Shown one piece after another: positions 45,516 through 55,672 of a stretch of 64,000 bases of DNA. The notes under the pieces are model-generated. The model had not been told where the DNA came from and did no database searches. It saw only the letters and a program-made list of their open reading frames with translations. The DNA is from Gari tellinella (lineage: Eukaryota > Mollusca > Bivalvia > Cardiida > Psammobiidae): contig OV277869.1 in assembly GCA_922989275.2 (NCBI GenBank), positions 40,284,189 through 40,348,188 on the forward strand, written 5' to 3'. Made by a program: the position numbers and the translations under genes. The stretch's first letter is position 1. Every line of letters begins with the position of its first letter.

Positions 45516-46489
45516 TTTAACATTGGAACAAGTTTGAACCAATCTCGGTAACTTATAAATTTTACACCAGCTTCTTCTATACTTCTGTATCAAGAGCAAC
45601 ATATACCTTGTTTATCTTGGTATGCACCTATGTTTTTGGAAGACTGTACATCACACGTTTTGCGTTTAATGGAAAAGGTCAGAAAATTGTACCTTAAGGC
45701 GCATTTAGGTGAATGACGCAGACCAAAAAGAGAAACATTGTACAAAATCTTTCTTATCTTCACTTAGCTTACTTATGAAAGTTGTCAAAAGTAAACACTG
45801 CACGAAGAAAGCTATTAAATTCAGCTGAATTCAGTACGGGCCAAAACTTTTAAACTATTATGCTATAAAGACCCAATGACTTTATACATGTATTTGTACC
45901 TAACCTCAGAACACATTAGGCTTAATAGGAAATATACACAAGTACTTCAGGTATTAGGTATAGATGTCACACACTGTAATATGAACTGGTAAATCTCATA
46001 TGTAGAGTATTTTGTCCTATATAGTATTGTAATGTACCCGCCATATATGGAATGAAAGTCTATGTAAATGTCTTTATTTCTATGAAGGATGTAACCTATA
46101 GTGGGTTTGGTTTATCAAAACCTACGGTAGAGTGCTTACTTCGCACACACACCATAAATATTAATTAGTTGCACCAACCACTACCATTACTCCTTGGAAA
46201 TATTTAAGATTGTATGGTCTGACAATTGCGATCAAGATGGGCGGACTCTGCTGAGGCTCTCCAATCTTGGTCAGCACTGTCTGAAAAATAAGTATGTCTA
46301 TAAGAAAGTGGTGGGTTAAAACAAAAATAAAATTTCACCCTGTTTTAAGCCACAATCTGCTAGCTCTCACATGATAAATCCAACTTTCAAATGTATTTAA
46401 GAAAAATACATGGAATATGACATTATTTTTAAAATCTTCCTTCCAAATTGTTGATTTGATACTATCTTGTTTATAGATGCGTTACTACA
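45516..46489. other. Spacer, no gene seen
   Basis: A CACCCTGTTTTAAGCCACAA string near 46339 is a remnant of the GCAGAATGCGCC hairpin family. Nothing else was recognised. Confidence 0.35.
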
Positions 46490-46771
46490 GCCCTCCCAAC
46501 AACGACTTTCTCCGTACAACTACATGTACCCTTGTCGCAGTTTCCTAAACAGACAACACTTTCACTGCTGCAATATCGTTTTCTTAAAATGGTCGTCTGC
46601 TGTTTTTCTCAAAGTTAATTATTGATAATTAATTTATAATCAATTATTAATTGTCACCGACCGTACCAAGGCGGGCTCCTATGTTCACTTTGTTTTATGT
46701 TTGTCTTTCGTGTTGTTTTATATTTAGTGTGTAGATGAAGGAATGGTATTGCGCGTGTGTATGTGTGCGTG

Positions 46772-46815
<44 letters not shown>

Positions 46816-47190
46816 CGTGCGTGCGTGCGTGTGCGTGCGTGCGCGTGCGTGCGTGTGTGTGTGTATGTGTGTATATGTGTGTGTTTGTTATGGCATGGCT
46901 GTGTATGTGTTCTGCTTGAGAGGTGGGTGTATTGTTTGTGTTGCGTTTCCTGCTTGAGTCTTTCGTATTTATTTACATATAACTGGACATTTTAGTATAA
47001 TAAAAATAACGACGAGTGACAAACAGCTTGAATCCAGATCAGACGCCGCGTTATTCGGCGTCTGATCTGGATTCAAGCTGTTTGCAAATGTTAGTCAAAT
47101 CTTAATATTCCCCTATAACGACTCCCTCCAAACAACGCACACAATCTGTGTCTCCCATTGTGTGTCGTTGTAGAGAGGGAGCACTGTTAA
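46490..47190. mobile_element. CTCTCTACAACGAC-ended MITE carrying a GT microsatellite
   Basis: The left part is CAGCCCTCCCAACAACGACT and the right end CGTTGTAGAGAGGGAGCACT. The core hairpin lies at 47021-47083 (AAACAGCTTGAATCCAGATC against GATCTGGATTCAAGCTGTTT). The complete relative at 54902-55258 is half as long. The excess here is the palindromic AT stretch at 46610-46650 and the GT repeat. Confidence 0.55.
46749..46890. repeat. (GT)n / (GTGC)n microsatellite
   Basis: Alternating purine-pyrimidine tract with GTGT runs, a GCGC/GCGTGCGT interior and TATATATA at its left side. Overlapping Cys/Val-rich ORFs here are repeat artefacts. Confidence 0.95.
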
Positions 47191-47327
47191 TATAACGTCA
47201 CGTTTAAACGGATAATATAATAGCGATGCATAAAGTGCAACGTCAGGTGAATATGTTCGGACTATAATAGTGATAGTGGGACTGCAATAGTATAGCTTCC
47301 ATGAATTCTATAGGTTTTTAAAATATG

Positions 47328-47460
47328 AACAGTAAAACCTTTCTATTACGACCACTAAAACAAAAGATAATTGATTGTATAAAAGACACATGGCAGCATT
47401 AAAGCAAAGTGGAAGTCAAACAGAAAGCTGCTACGTCAGAGAATGTCCTTAAATCATATG
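47328..47460. mobile_element. Half of a TACAGTAAAACCTTTCTAT MITE
   Basis: AACAGTAAAACCTTTCTATT then ACGACCACTAAAAC matches the end of the elements at 13994 and 55465. The hairpin is cut at AAACAGAAAGCTGC. Confidence 0.5.
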
Positions 47461-47546
47461 ATTTTATGTAATGTATGCAGGAGTTCTAGAATCATTTAAA
47501 CCATTGAGAAGCGTTAAGCTGAATCTAAATTATATACATGTACATG

Positions 47547-47702
47547 TACAGCTGAACTTCGATATCTCGAACTCGGTTTAAACGTGGCTGAACTTTGAAA
47601 TACGGGTATGTTCGACTTAACCGAGCATGTAATAATGCTATTCATTTGTCGACAAATCGAATAATTCGAATTAAGCGAGTTTGAGATATAGACGTTCGAC
47701 TA
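47547..47702. mobile_element. MITE with GAACTTCGATATCTCGAACT ends
   Basis: TACAGCTGAACTTCGATATC and TCGAACTCGG on the left are mirrored by CGAGTTTGAGATATAGACG and TTCGACTA on the right. A similar but broken element starts at 52204. Confidence 0.65.
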
Positions 47703-47829
47703 TGCACGATTCAAGCAGGCTTGCCGTAACGCGGGGTCTAATCAGGATACAAACTGTTTTAATTTTTATCGATTTGTTTACACTACACACTACATTGAAT
47801 CGTACCTTGCAACGATCTAGCAAACAACA

Positions 47830-48080
47830 TTAACCCTTTGAACCCTAGTCCCGCAAATAGGCGTTCTTTTCAAACAATGTACATGTGAAAAGTACACTTG
47901 TATTGTGCAAACAGTGAAGATCCAGATCAGAGGGCTCCGAAAGGAGCCCTCTGATCTGGGTCTTCACTGTTTGTCATAATGCCAAATATTGACAAAAACA
48001 ACCCTTAAAAGTCAGAAATGGACTTGACTTAAATGGAAAGTGGAATTGTCCATTTAAAGTTTCAGGGAGGAAAGAGTTAA
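47830..48080. mobile_element. TTAA-flanked MITE, P2 family, complete
   Basis: TTAACCCTTTGAACCCTAGT on the left and TTTCAGGGAGGAAAGAGTTAA on the right. The core hairpin at 47909-47972 (AGTGAAGATCCAGATCAGAG / CTCTGATCTGGGTCTTCACT) has a GGGCTCCGAAAGGAGCCC tip. Confidence 0.7.
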
Positions 48081-49396
48081 CGCAGACGACAATAAAGCGA
48101 CGAAGGAGCAAAAAACCTCCCAATTTATTTATATACACACTGCATGCGTTGAAAAAAGTACTTGTATAGGCCGATTTTTTTCACCTGGCAGGGCGGAGCT
48201 AACCTTTGGCAGAGATAAACTAATTTCTTTTTTATTTCTAGGGGTGATAGGTGTAGTTACGTATTATATCATTATTGTCCGATACGTTCAACTACAATTT
48301 ATACGTACATCCATATCCGCGTGAAAATGGTATACCGTAATTATACAATGAACCCTCTCTACAACAACACCCAATGGGAGACAAAGATTGCGTGTATTGT
48401 TCGGAGGGAGTTGTTAAAGGAGGGAAAATTAAGACTTGACTTACATATACAAACAGCTTTTTAGTATTTCTTCATTATACATATATTTCTTCTGTCAGAA
48501 TGTCCACTAATATGTAATCCTATGAAAAAAAATTCTGATAATAAAAGAGCGTGCTGTCGTCCCCAAAGTTGAAATTCAAAGGTCCGCATCGAAACTCCGC
48601 CCTTCAAGGTCAATAAAATCGGTCTATACCATACGATGTATACCACATAAAAAACAGTGATAATAAATTAAAGAGTACACGGGTTCTTAGATGCAATACG
48701 GAAGTCGTTATATGTCCCCTAATACACGTGTTTATGCTTAAACAATTATTTACATTGCATTGAGTCACATCGGATATAGCCGCATAACCTGCTCAAGTTT
48801 TTTTTGTCAGGTGAAAATTTTTGTCAACAGTGTCTAACAATTGTTATTTTCTTCATTGCATTTTGTTTCTGTAAATGGAAAATAACATCGGCTTTTTACT
48901 GTATAAATCAACAGTCCTGAAGCAGAACAATTGAGTCGTGCCATGAGAAAAGCTGACTTATTGCATTGCAAACAGTATAGATCAAGGCCAGATGCCGCGT
49001 CAAAGACGCGACCGCTGGTCTTGACCTACACTATTTGACAACCGCAAGCACCTTAAATATTTAATATGTAGCTCTTATTATATACGATATTTGCTAATGT
49101 AGACGCAGAGCCTGTGGTGACAATGGGGCTTAGTATGTAAAATGATGCAATACAATAAGGCATGTTTAGTCATGGCACGGCTCATATGGTTTGCTTCAGG
49201 GACACGATATCGTCAAATTTAAGTATCCGCCAATGCTTTTCAAGTGTAGAATTTAAGCAAAAGGCGACAGAAACATGGTTTTTTTCTTCAGTTCAATAGG
49301 TGAAAAGGTGTATGTGGGTCAGTGATCCACTCCACTGAATGTTGAAACATGTTGGTTGCTGGTCATGAACCGATATACTCGGAGTCTTACTGTTGA
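48081..49396. other. Spacer with MITE pieces
   Basis: At 48353-48430 there is half a CTCTCTACAACAAC element, and at 48969-49036 an isolated core hairpin with strongly altered arms (TCAAGGCCAGATGCCGCGTC against GACGCGACCGCTGGTCTTGA). No gene is seen. Confidence 0.5.
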
Positions 49397-49625
49397 CGAA
49401 AATTATTCTTTCACGTTTAAACGCAAACGAAACACAAACGCAATTCAATAAATGACAACGTTTTGAAAATTTAGTATATTTATTTCAAGCTGAGTTGTAA
49501 ACAGTTTAGAGACAGACTGAACAGACGCCGGGTAACCCGGCGTCTGACCTAGCTCCAAACTGTTATCAATGAAAATAATAGTTGTAACGTAAACGCGTTT
49601 ATTGGGAAAGAATGTCTTCTACACT
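49397..49625. mobile_element. MITE with GGGAAAGAATAACG-type ends and core hairpin
   Basis: TTATTCTTTCACGTTTAAAC plus GCAAACGAAACACAAACGC on the left face AAACGCGTTTATTGGGAAAG on the right. The core at 49500-49563 carries a CGCCGGGTAACCCGGCG tip. Confidence 0.55.
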
Positions 49626-50376
49626 GCATCTGAAGTTTTTCATATGTCATCACTCTGGCAATAAAATATAATGCAATATCGTTTTAATTATAGATAAATT
49701 CATACAGTTGAGCAAACGTTATTATATTCTCTTCAAACGCACACGAAACGCAATCACATTTCAATAAAATGTAGAAAACGATTTTCGCGGTCTACATTTC
49801 ATTGCAATGCGTTTGCGGTTGGTTCGCGTTTAGACAGAGATGATTAACATCTTCTCAAACTATATTACTCAGATAAAGAGCTGGCCTAGACACTATAGAG
49901 ACTAGGATTTTAATAACGGCGTTTGTAACTTTATCATTATGTCTCGAATTTCCTACGCCATTGCAAATTAAAAGCTTCCATCAATGTCAGAGGCCCCTAT
50001 AATTGTGTCATGTAAAGATTCCAATTGCCTGACGTGGTAATTTAATTTAACTAATGGCGGTTAGCGGTGGAATTTAATTTGTTGTTATTTCCTCAACTAG
50101 ACGGTTTTATGAAGAACTACAGAGACACTTAATTGTTTAAATTTCCGCTCAACACATTGATTAATACATTTGACAAATGTAGAAGAGTTTTAGAGAAGGC
50201 AATAGAGACATGTTTAACGAACACTGTTACGTTATATAATGTTTAAAAATGCAGCAAAGAAATGAGATTTCACTTACATATTAAAATATCCCTGTGGCAG
50301 CTTCAGACAGGATTAAATCAAAGCCACAATCATTTGTTTTATTTCAAAATGCTTGAACACCGACATTCATACATGT
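49626..50376. other. Spacer; inverted GCAAACG motif pair at 49730-49840
   Basis: CAAACGCACACGAAACGCAA and GATTTTCGCGG face TTGCGTTTGCGGTTGGTTCG. It is probably another short member of the GCAAACG family. Nothing else is seen. Confidence 0.4.
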
Positions 50377-50588
50377 ACAGTGGATAATCTGTTATTCTTT
50401 CCCGTTTAAACGCAAACGAAACGCAAACGCAAAGTACTAAAACGTAAAAAGTACAATTTTTGGACAATTCTGATAATTCATGTTTATATTGGTGGCACTA
50501 GGTTTGGAGCCAAACTGTTTGTAAAAGAAAAACTAGTTTTAGGGTAAACGCGTTTATCGGGAAAGAATAACATGTTCTCCACTGTACC
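50377..50588. mobile_element. MITE with TACAGTGGA...TTATTCTTTCCCG ends
   Basis: TACAGTGGATAATCTGTTAT and TCTTTCCCGTTTAAACG on the left, GGGAAAGAATAACATGTTCT then CCACTGTA on the right. It is the best bounded member of this family with TA at each end. Confidence 0.7.
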
Positions 50589-50803
50589 CCTTCACCGTGC
50601 TATTTCGAGTACAACGGTTATTTACAAACAATTTGGATCTTGATCAGACACCGCGTAACGTGGCGTCTGATCAAAATTCAAACTGTTTAACACTCATTTC
50701 AGTATTTCGTAAGTACATGTATTTGTTTATTTAAGAAAACAGAGAAATAAAAGCAGACGATAATTGTTTAAAGAAAATGACGTCATGGCTGTAAAGGGGT
50801 TAG
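50589..50803. mobile_element. TTAA-type MITE (P4)
   Basis: CCCCTTCACCGTGC on the left and GGCTGTAAAGGGGTTA on the right, with a core hairpin (TTGATCAGACACCGCG / CGTGGCGTCTGATCAA) and the AAGCAGACGATAATTG and ATGACGTCATGGC blocks. Confidence 0.65.
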
Positions 50804-51348
50804 CCGCAGGTAACACACATTGTTGGTGGTCGATCTTGATAATACGTTTTGCTTTTCCTCTTTTAACTAGCCTCAGATACCTTCCTACCTTGTCGTGGTT
50901 CTGGGGCGTAATTGTAACGTGGAATTGTTTCTGTCCATTAGACCGAGATTATACTCTCTTCAAAGAACTTTAAGGTAGACAGGTCTGTTGTTTATATCCA
51001 TATCGCTGCTTTGCAACGAATGAAATAAGCCATTATCGTTTTCTAAATTTCCAACATCTCATTTTATCATCCCTCATGATTTATCGGTGCTATATGACTT
51101 ATGTTGTGTCGCAGTACCTTGAAATCAAACTCACCGACCCGTCTTTTAAACAAATGCAACGCATAACAATGTTTTTTTACCTGAGTGGCAAACAGTTTGG
51201 ATTCTGACTTCAAACTGTTTGCCATATGCATCATATACACATGTATAGCTATATATTTAGCATGTATTCTTTACTTTAGAAAGAATAACGTTTTCTTCAT
51301 TTTAATAAATAGTCAAAAATGATGTCCTGCAAATAGCTTTGCAACACA
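50804..51348. other. Spacer, no gene supported
   Basis: A collapsed core (AAACAGTTTGGATTCTGACT, then TCAAACTGTTT) at 51189-51222 has lost its palindromic middle. Nothing else is recognised. Confidence 0.4.
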
Positions 51349-51561
51349 TTAACCCTTTGCCTGCTGGTCGCGACTTTATTGATATTTGCAAATAGTTTAG
51401 ATCCAGATCAGACACCGCGTTACGCGGCGTCTGATCTGGATCAAAACTGTTTGACACGACTCTTTAGGTTTCTTTACTTAAAAAATGTATACATCTAAAT
51501 TTAACAACTTTTGCAGACGACAATTTCGAAGCAGACGATATCACCGCAGGATAAGGGTTAT
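51349..51561. mobile_element. TTAA-type MITE, P1 family
   Basis: TTAACCCTTTGCCTGCTGGT on the left and CCGCAGGATAAGGGTTA on the right. Core hairpin at 51390-51452. The CCCTTTGCCTGC terminus resembles published piggyBac-superfamily ends; this is from memory. Confidence 0.7.
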
Positions 51562-51612
51562 TAATGGATACTCGGTTAGTAATCGACATCCAACCTGTTT
51601 GCAAATGTTCAC

Positions 51613-51804
51613 TAATTCATTGCCATGACGTCATCAATTCTTAAAAAGACTTCTCAGTTTTAAATTCTAGAAATGTTGCCTTATGGAATATTGAAATGAG
51701 TGGCAAACAGATTGAATCCTGACCAGACGCCGCTTTACGCGGCGTCTGGTCAGTATCCAATTTGTTTGTAAATACCCATTGTACTCGGGGTAAGGTATTA
51801 AATG
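51613..51804. mobile_element. TTAA-type MITE (P4), reverse orientation
   Basis: CATTGCCATGACGTCATCAA on the left and ACTCGGGGTAAGGTATTAA on the right. The core at 51705-51777 has a matched change to CTGACCAGACG / CGTCTGGTCAG. Confidence 0.6.
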
Positions 51805-51839
51805 GTCCCGAGGCAATGAGTACATGTATAATATAAATC

Positions 51840-52015
51840 ATTGTAACCATTTCTTCCCTGAAACCTCAAATGGACAGTTCTAGTTTTCAATTTTTTCCAG
51901 GTCATTCTTGACTTTAATGGTAAGGGTATACACTATTTGCATAGGACAAGTGTACTCCACACAGGTACACTGTTTGCAAATTACGCATATACGAGTATGG
52001 GTGACTAGGGTTCTA
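51840..52015. mobile_element. P2-family MITE fragment, reverse orientation
   Basis: CCCTGAAACCTCAAATGGAC and ATAGGACAAGTGTACTCC then GTGACTAGGGTTCTAA match the complete copy at 47830 read backwards. The hairpin core is missing. Confidence 0.5.
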
Positions 52016-52947
52016 ACATATCGATTTATACGATGGATTACATGGCTTGGTCACGTTGCAGCAAATTTGTAATCAAAGTGATCTCTTCAGCGGCAACATG
52101 TATAATTATACGGAGACTGAAGCTTTAAAGTTCTAGTAAAGTAGCAATTATGTCATATTTCAAACAAACATTAACAACTGGCGGTCTTACAGCATGGTAC
52201 ATGTATAGTCGAACTTCGATATCTCAAACTCGCTTAACTCGAAATATCCGATATTTCTAAACATGAATTTGCCTTATTTCAAGCTCGGTTAATGTGAACA
52301 TACCCGTGTTTTAAAGTTAAAACGCGACATACATGTAGCATCAGGATCCAAACTGGCAGCTTTGAATAAACCCAATTACTTTTCATAATAGTTTAACACT
52401 AGCGATTTGGATGTAGATGGGCGCCGAGTAGTTCGGTTCTAATGTTTTACAGATATAGAATGGATCATACGTTTTTTGATTTCATTTTTACAGTTTGGAT
52501 CTAGATAAGATGCCGAGTTGAGTCTCATCCATTTTTGAACTATACAGATATTTTTTTACTTTGATGAGACGGTATAATAACTGACACATACTCGCATATA
52601 CGATTTGTTTTATTTGGTTGATATTTCAATCAACCCCAATAAGGATACTTACTTTGATAAGCCGCTGTTTTATTACCCCCTATCCGGCTTGTGACGCAAC
52701 ACTGTTAGCAGCCTGCCCTGTGATGTAACATGCATACCACATGTGCTATTTGGAATTCCGCATGTTCATAGTAATAGTAATAAACACAATTTACAGAATC
52801 TTTTTAAACCTCATCCTTTATATTGGAAAATAAATGTATTTTAATAAAACTCTCACAGGATAACCTTTCTTCTTAAAAGAAAATGATTCAATGAAATTAT
52901 GTAAGATTATATTTACTCCACTCCAACGAACGATATTTGCTAAATTC
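52016..52947. other. Spacer with a broken GAACTTCGATATCTC element
   Basis: TATAGTCGAACTTCGATATC begins at 52204 and runs to about 52336 without its right terminus. A core-like TTTGGATCTAGATAAGATGC lies near 52494. No gene is seen. Confidence 0.4.
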
Positions 52948-53160
52948 TTAACCCTTATCCTGCGGTGATATCGTCTGCTTCGAAATTGTCGTCTGCAAAA
53001 TTTGTTAAATTCAGATTTGTACATTATTTAAGTATAGAAACCTAAAGACGAGTGTCAAACAGTTTGGATCCAGATCAGACGCCGCGTTACGCGGCGTCTG
53101 ATCTGGATCTAAACTGTTTGCAAAAATCAGTAAAGTCGCGACCAGCAGGCAAAGGGTTAA
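52948..53160. mobile_element. TTAA-flanked MITE, P1 family, complete
   Basis: Both borders are TTAA. The ends are ACCCTTATCCTGCGG and CCAGCAGGCAAAGGGTTAA. It is the reverse of the element at 51349. The core hairpin 53057-53119 is almost perfect (AGTTTGGATCCAGATCAGAC ... GTCTGATCTGGATCTAAACT). Confidence 0.75.
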
Positions 53161-53640
53161 GTAGGATAAGACCGGCCTCCACGTCATACATGGATTACCT
53201 CCCTTTCTCCATGATTACTCCCCTTTCATCCGGGCTCTTTTAAACGCGTTAAGAAACGCGTAAAGAAACGGCTAGGAAAAGCGTTTAACGAAACGGATAG
53301 CAAACGCGTAAGAAACGCGTAAAAACGCATAGAGTGGGAAGGAATAGCGTATTTACCACTGTATGTACGACTTGGGAAGTAGTCACTTACAAATGCAAAA
53401 AGTTTCTACCCGGATCAGTCTCCGGGCGAATCGGCGTCTGACCTGAATTGAAACTGTTGTACATGTATTTACTTATGTATGTTGAGTCGTAATACCTACA
53501 CTACTCAATGGTTTCGCGCATTCTATATATTATATTTTACCATTAGTTAAGCAGTCGTTATGCAGTCAGGGAATGGGGTTGTTATAAATGTAACTGATAC
53601 AACTGTACTAAGTTGCAACACGCATTCTTGGTCCATGTCG
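53161..53640. other. Spacer with AAACGCGTAAG repeats
   Basis: About seven imperfect copies of an AAACGCGTAAGA-like motif lie at 53230-53330. A worn core hairpin follows at 53398-53458. No gene is seen. Confidence 0.5.
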
Positions 53641-53879
53641 CACAGTGTAGAAAACGTTATTCGTTCCCCAAAAACGCGTTACGCTAAAACTATTACATTG
53701 TATTTCCATTGCACACAGTTTGGTAACACGGCGTCTGAACCGGCATCAAACTGTGTGCCACTCAGTTTAAAATGAACCGTCAAAATGGTCAAAAAGTTGA
53801 CATTTTACCAATTTTAATGCATTGCGTTTGCGTTTCGTTTGCGTTTAAACGGGAAAGAATAACGTTTTCTCTACTGTAA
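53641..53879. mobile_element. MITE with CTACTGTA / GAAAACGTTATTC ends, core half-deleted
   Basis: AGTGTAGAAAACGTTATTCG on the left and AAGAATAACGTTTTCTCTAC then TGTA on the right. The interior retains only CACAGTTTGGTAAC...GGCATCAAACTGTGTG of the core. Confidence 0.6.
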
Positions 53880-54197
53880 AATGCAGTGTAGCTTATTACT
53901 CCATAGCCAATAGGTGACCACTTGTAGCGTGCTGAAAGTAAAGGAGAGTGTGCCTTAATGGAGAAAGGAAAGATTGAGGTGCAAACAGACGTATTCAGGG
54001 GGTAAGTGGGCTGGTGGGGTATGGATAATCGGGTACTATTGTTGCATGTTATTATCACACATGTGTTATATCATGTCACGTTATTGTAACATTGTGCACT
54101 TCAGTATATAATTATGTTTGACAAAAATGCTCTCCATAATGGAGGCAATAAAAATATGAATGAATGAATGTTAGTGGAACTTACCTTTATTTTATAG

Positions 54198-54411
54198 TTA
54201 ACCCTTAGCCCGCCAAATAAATTGTCGTCTGCTATATTTCTCGTCTGCTTCAAGTTTCAAAGTGCTTCAAAGTTGCTCAAAATTGCTGACAATGTTGTCC
54301 GAGTGTCAAACAGCTTGGATCCGGATGAGACGCCGAGTTACTCGGTGTCTCATCCGGATGCAAGCTGTTTGCATATGGAGCTATAGTCGTGAGTGGTAGG
54401 CTAAGGGTTAA
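54198..54411. mobile_element. TTAA-flanked MITE, P1 family, with re-matched core
   Basis: TTAACCCTTAGCCCGCC and GGTAGGCTAAGGGTTAA with TTAA borders. The core at 54308-54370 (CTTGGATCCGGATGAGACGC / GTGTCTCATCCGGATGCAAG) differs from the usual core at four sites, each mirrored in the other arm. Confidence 0.75.
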
Positions 54412-54494
54412 AACGTACCTTGCCCATTTTTAACTTTAAACAAAAAGTATGTTCGACGTAAGCGAAATCTGTAAATCTGCAGAGTCAATTTGAT

Positions 54495-54694
54495 TTAACC
54501 TATTTACTGCCTTACTCTGAGTATACTTGTAATTTGCAAACAGATTAAGTCCTGATCAGGTGCCGCGGCAATATCCAAACAGATTGACACTCAATATTAT
54601 ACCCCTCAATTTAAAATTCCTAAACTTTAATTTCAGTTATAAAGCAGACGACAATTGCTTAAAGCGTATGACGTCATGTCAATGAAGGGGTTAA
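54495..54694. mobile_element. TTAA-flanked MITE (P4), core partly deleted
   Basis: TTAACCTATTTACTGCC and GTCAATGAAGGGGTTAA with TTAA borders. The hairpin is reduced to TCCTGATCAGGTGCCGCGG then CAATATCCAAACAG. Confidence 0.65.
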
Positions 54695-54901
54695 ACGATT
54701 TCGAGGTTCGGCAGTATCATATTTCATTGCAAATATTTAATTCACATTTTGCCCTAATAATCTACTTTATCACATAGTCGAAGAAGATTGTCTGCTATTA
54801 AGTACACATTGCCCATATCTTTAGATGTAATAATAGTATGTTTCAATTCGATATTTCTGGTTTCAAAATGTGTTACTATGTGGAGATACTCTCAATGTCT
54901 G

Positions 54902-55258
54902 CTACGGTGTTCCTTCCCTACAACGGTCCTCCCAACAACGACTGCCACCTTACAACGACCCTTGCCACAGTTCCCAAAACATATAACAATAATATTTCAC
55001 GTTTTAGCTGCTGCAATTTCGTCTGCTGGAAAATGTCGTCTGCTGGTTTTCTCAAATTTACATAGTGGACATTTTGATAGAAAAAACATAATGACGAGTA
55101 ACAAAAAAGCTTGAATCCAGATCAGACGCCGCGTTACGCGGCGTCTGATCTGGATTCAAGCTGTTTGCAAATGTAAATCAAGTTTCCTCTCTCCGAACAA
55201 CGCATAATTATATTGTTTGCGTCCCTTTGGGTCTTGTTGTAGAGAAGGAGTGCTGTAT
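54902..55258. mobile_element. CTCTCTACAACGAC-ended MITE, complete
   Basis: ACGGTGTTCCTTCCCTACAA and TTGTAGAGAAGGAGTGCTGT are its inverted ends. The GCTGCAATTTCGTCTGCTGG block lies left of the core hairpin (about 55106-55165) and the TGTTTGCAAATG block right of it. It has no coding capacity. Confidence 0.7.
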
Positions 55259-55464
55259 ATAAAAAACATCAAACTGTTACTATGACACAGGAGTAATTTA
55301 GAACAGTATATTACAGTGGAGTAGAATATTTCTGGATTAAACGTTAATGGAACGCAAACGGATTGATATATATCATTTTGAAATTTTTTGACAATTCTGA
55401 ATATATTTTAATGTGAAAGGCAAATAGTATGGAACGTGATCGAGATAAAATGTATTATATGATA

Positions 55465-55672
55465 TACAGTACAATCTCTCGAGTACGACCACTAACACAA
55501 ATACTAATTCATTGTACTAAAGACATGTGACAGCTAAAAGCAAGGTGACAATAAAACAGAAAGATCCTAAAGGAGGATTTTGTTTTACTGTCACCTTCAT
55601 TTAAGCAGTTTTCGGTCAAAACACCTAATAATTAACATAAATCTGTGGTCGTAATAGAGAATTTTTACTGTA
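55465..55672. mobile_element. MITE with TACAGTACAATCTCTCGAGT ends
   Basis: The left end mirrors GTAATAGAGAATTTTTACTG then TA. An internal AAAACAGAAAGATCC / GGAGGATTTTGTTTT hairpin is present. It is a relative of 13994-14187. Confidence 0.6.

Noticed and set aside
46735..46995. Cys/Val/Arg-rich ORFs
   Set aside because: They translate the GT/GTGC microsatellite.
54788..55114. 108-codon ORF
   Set aside because: It covers the left half of a complete MITE (54902-55258).
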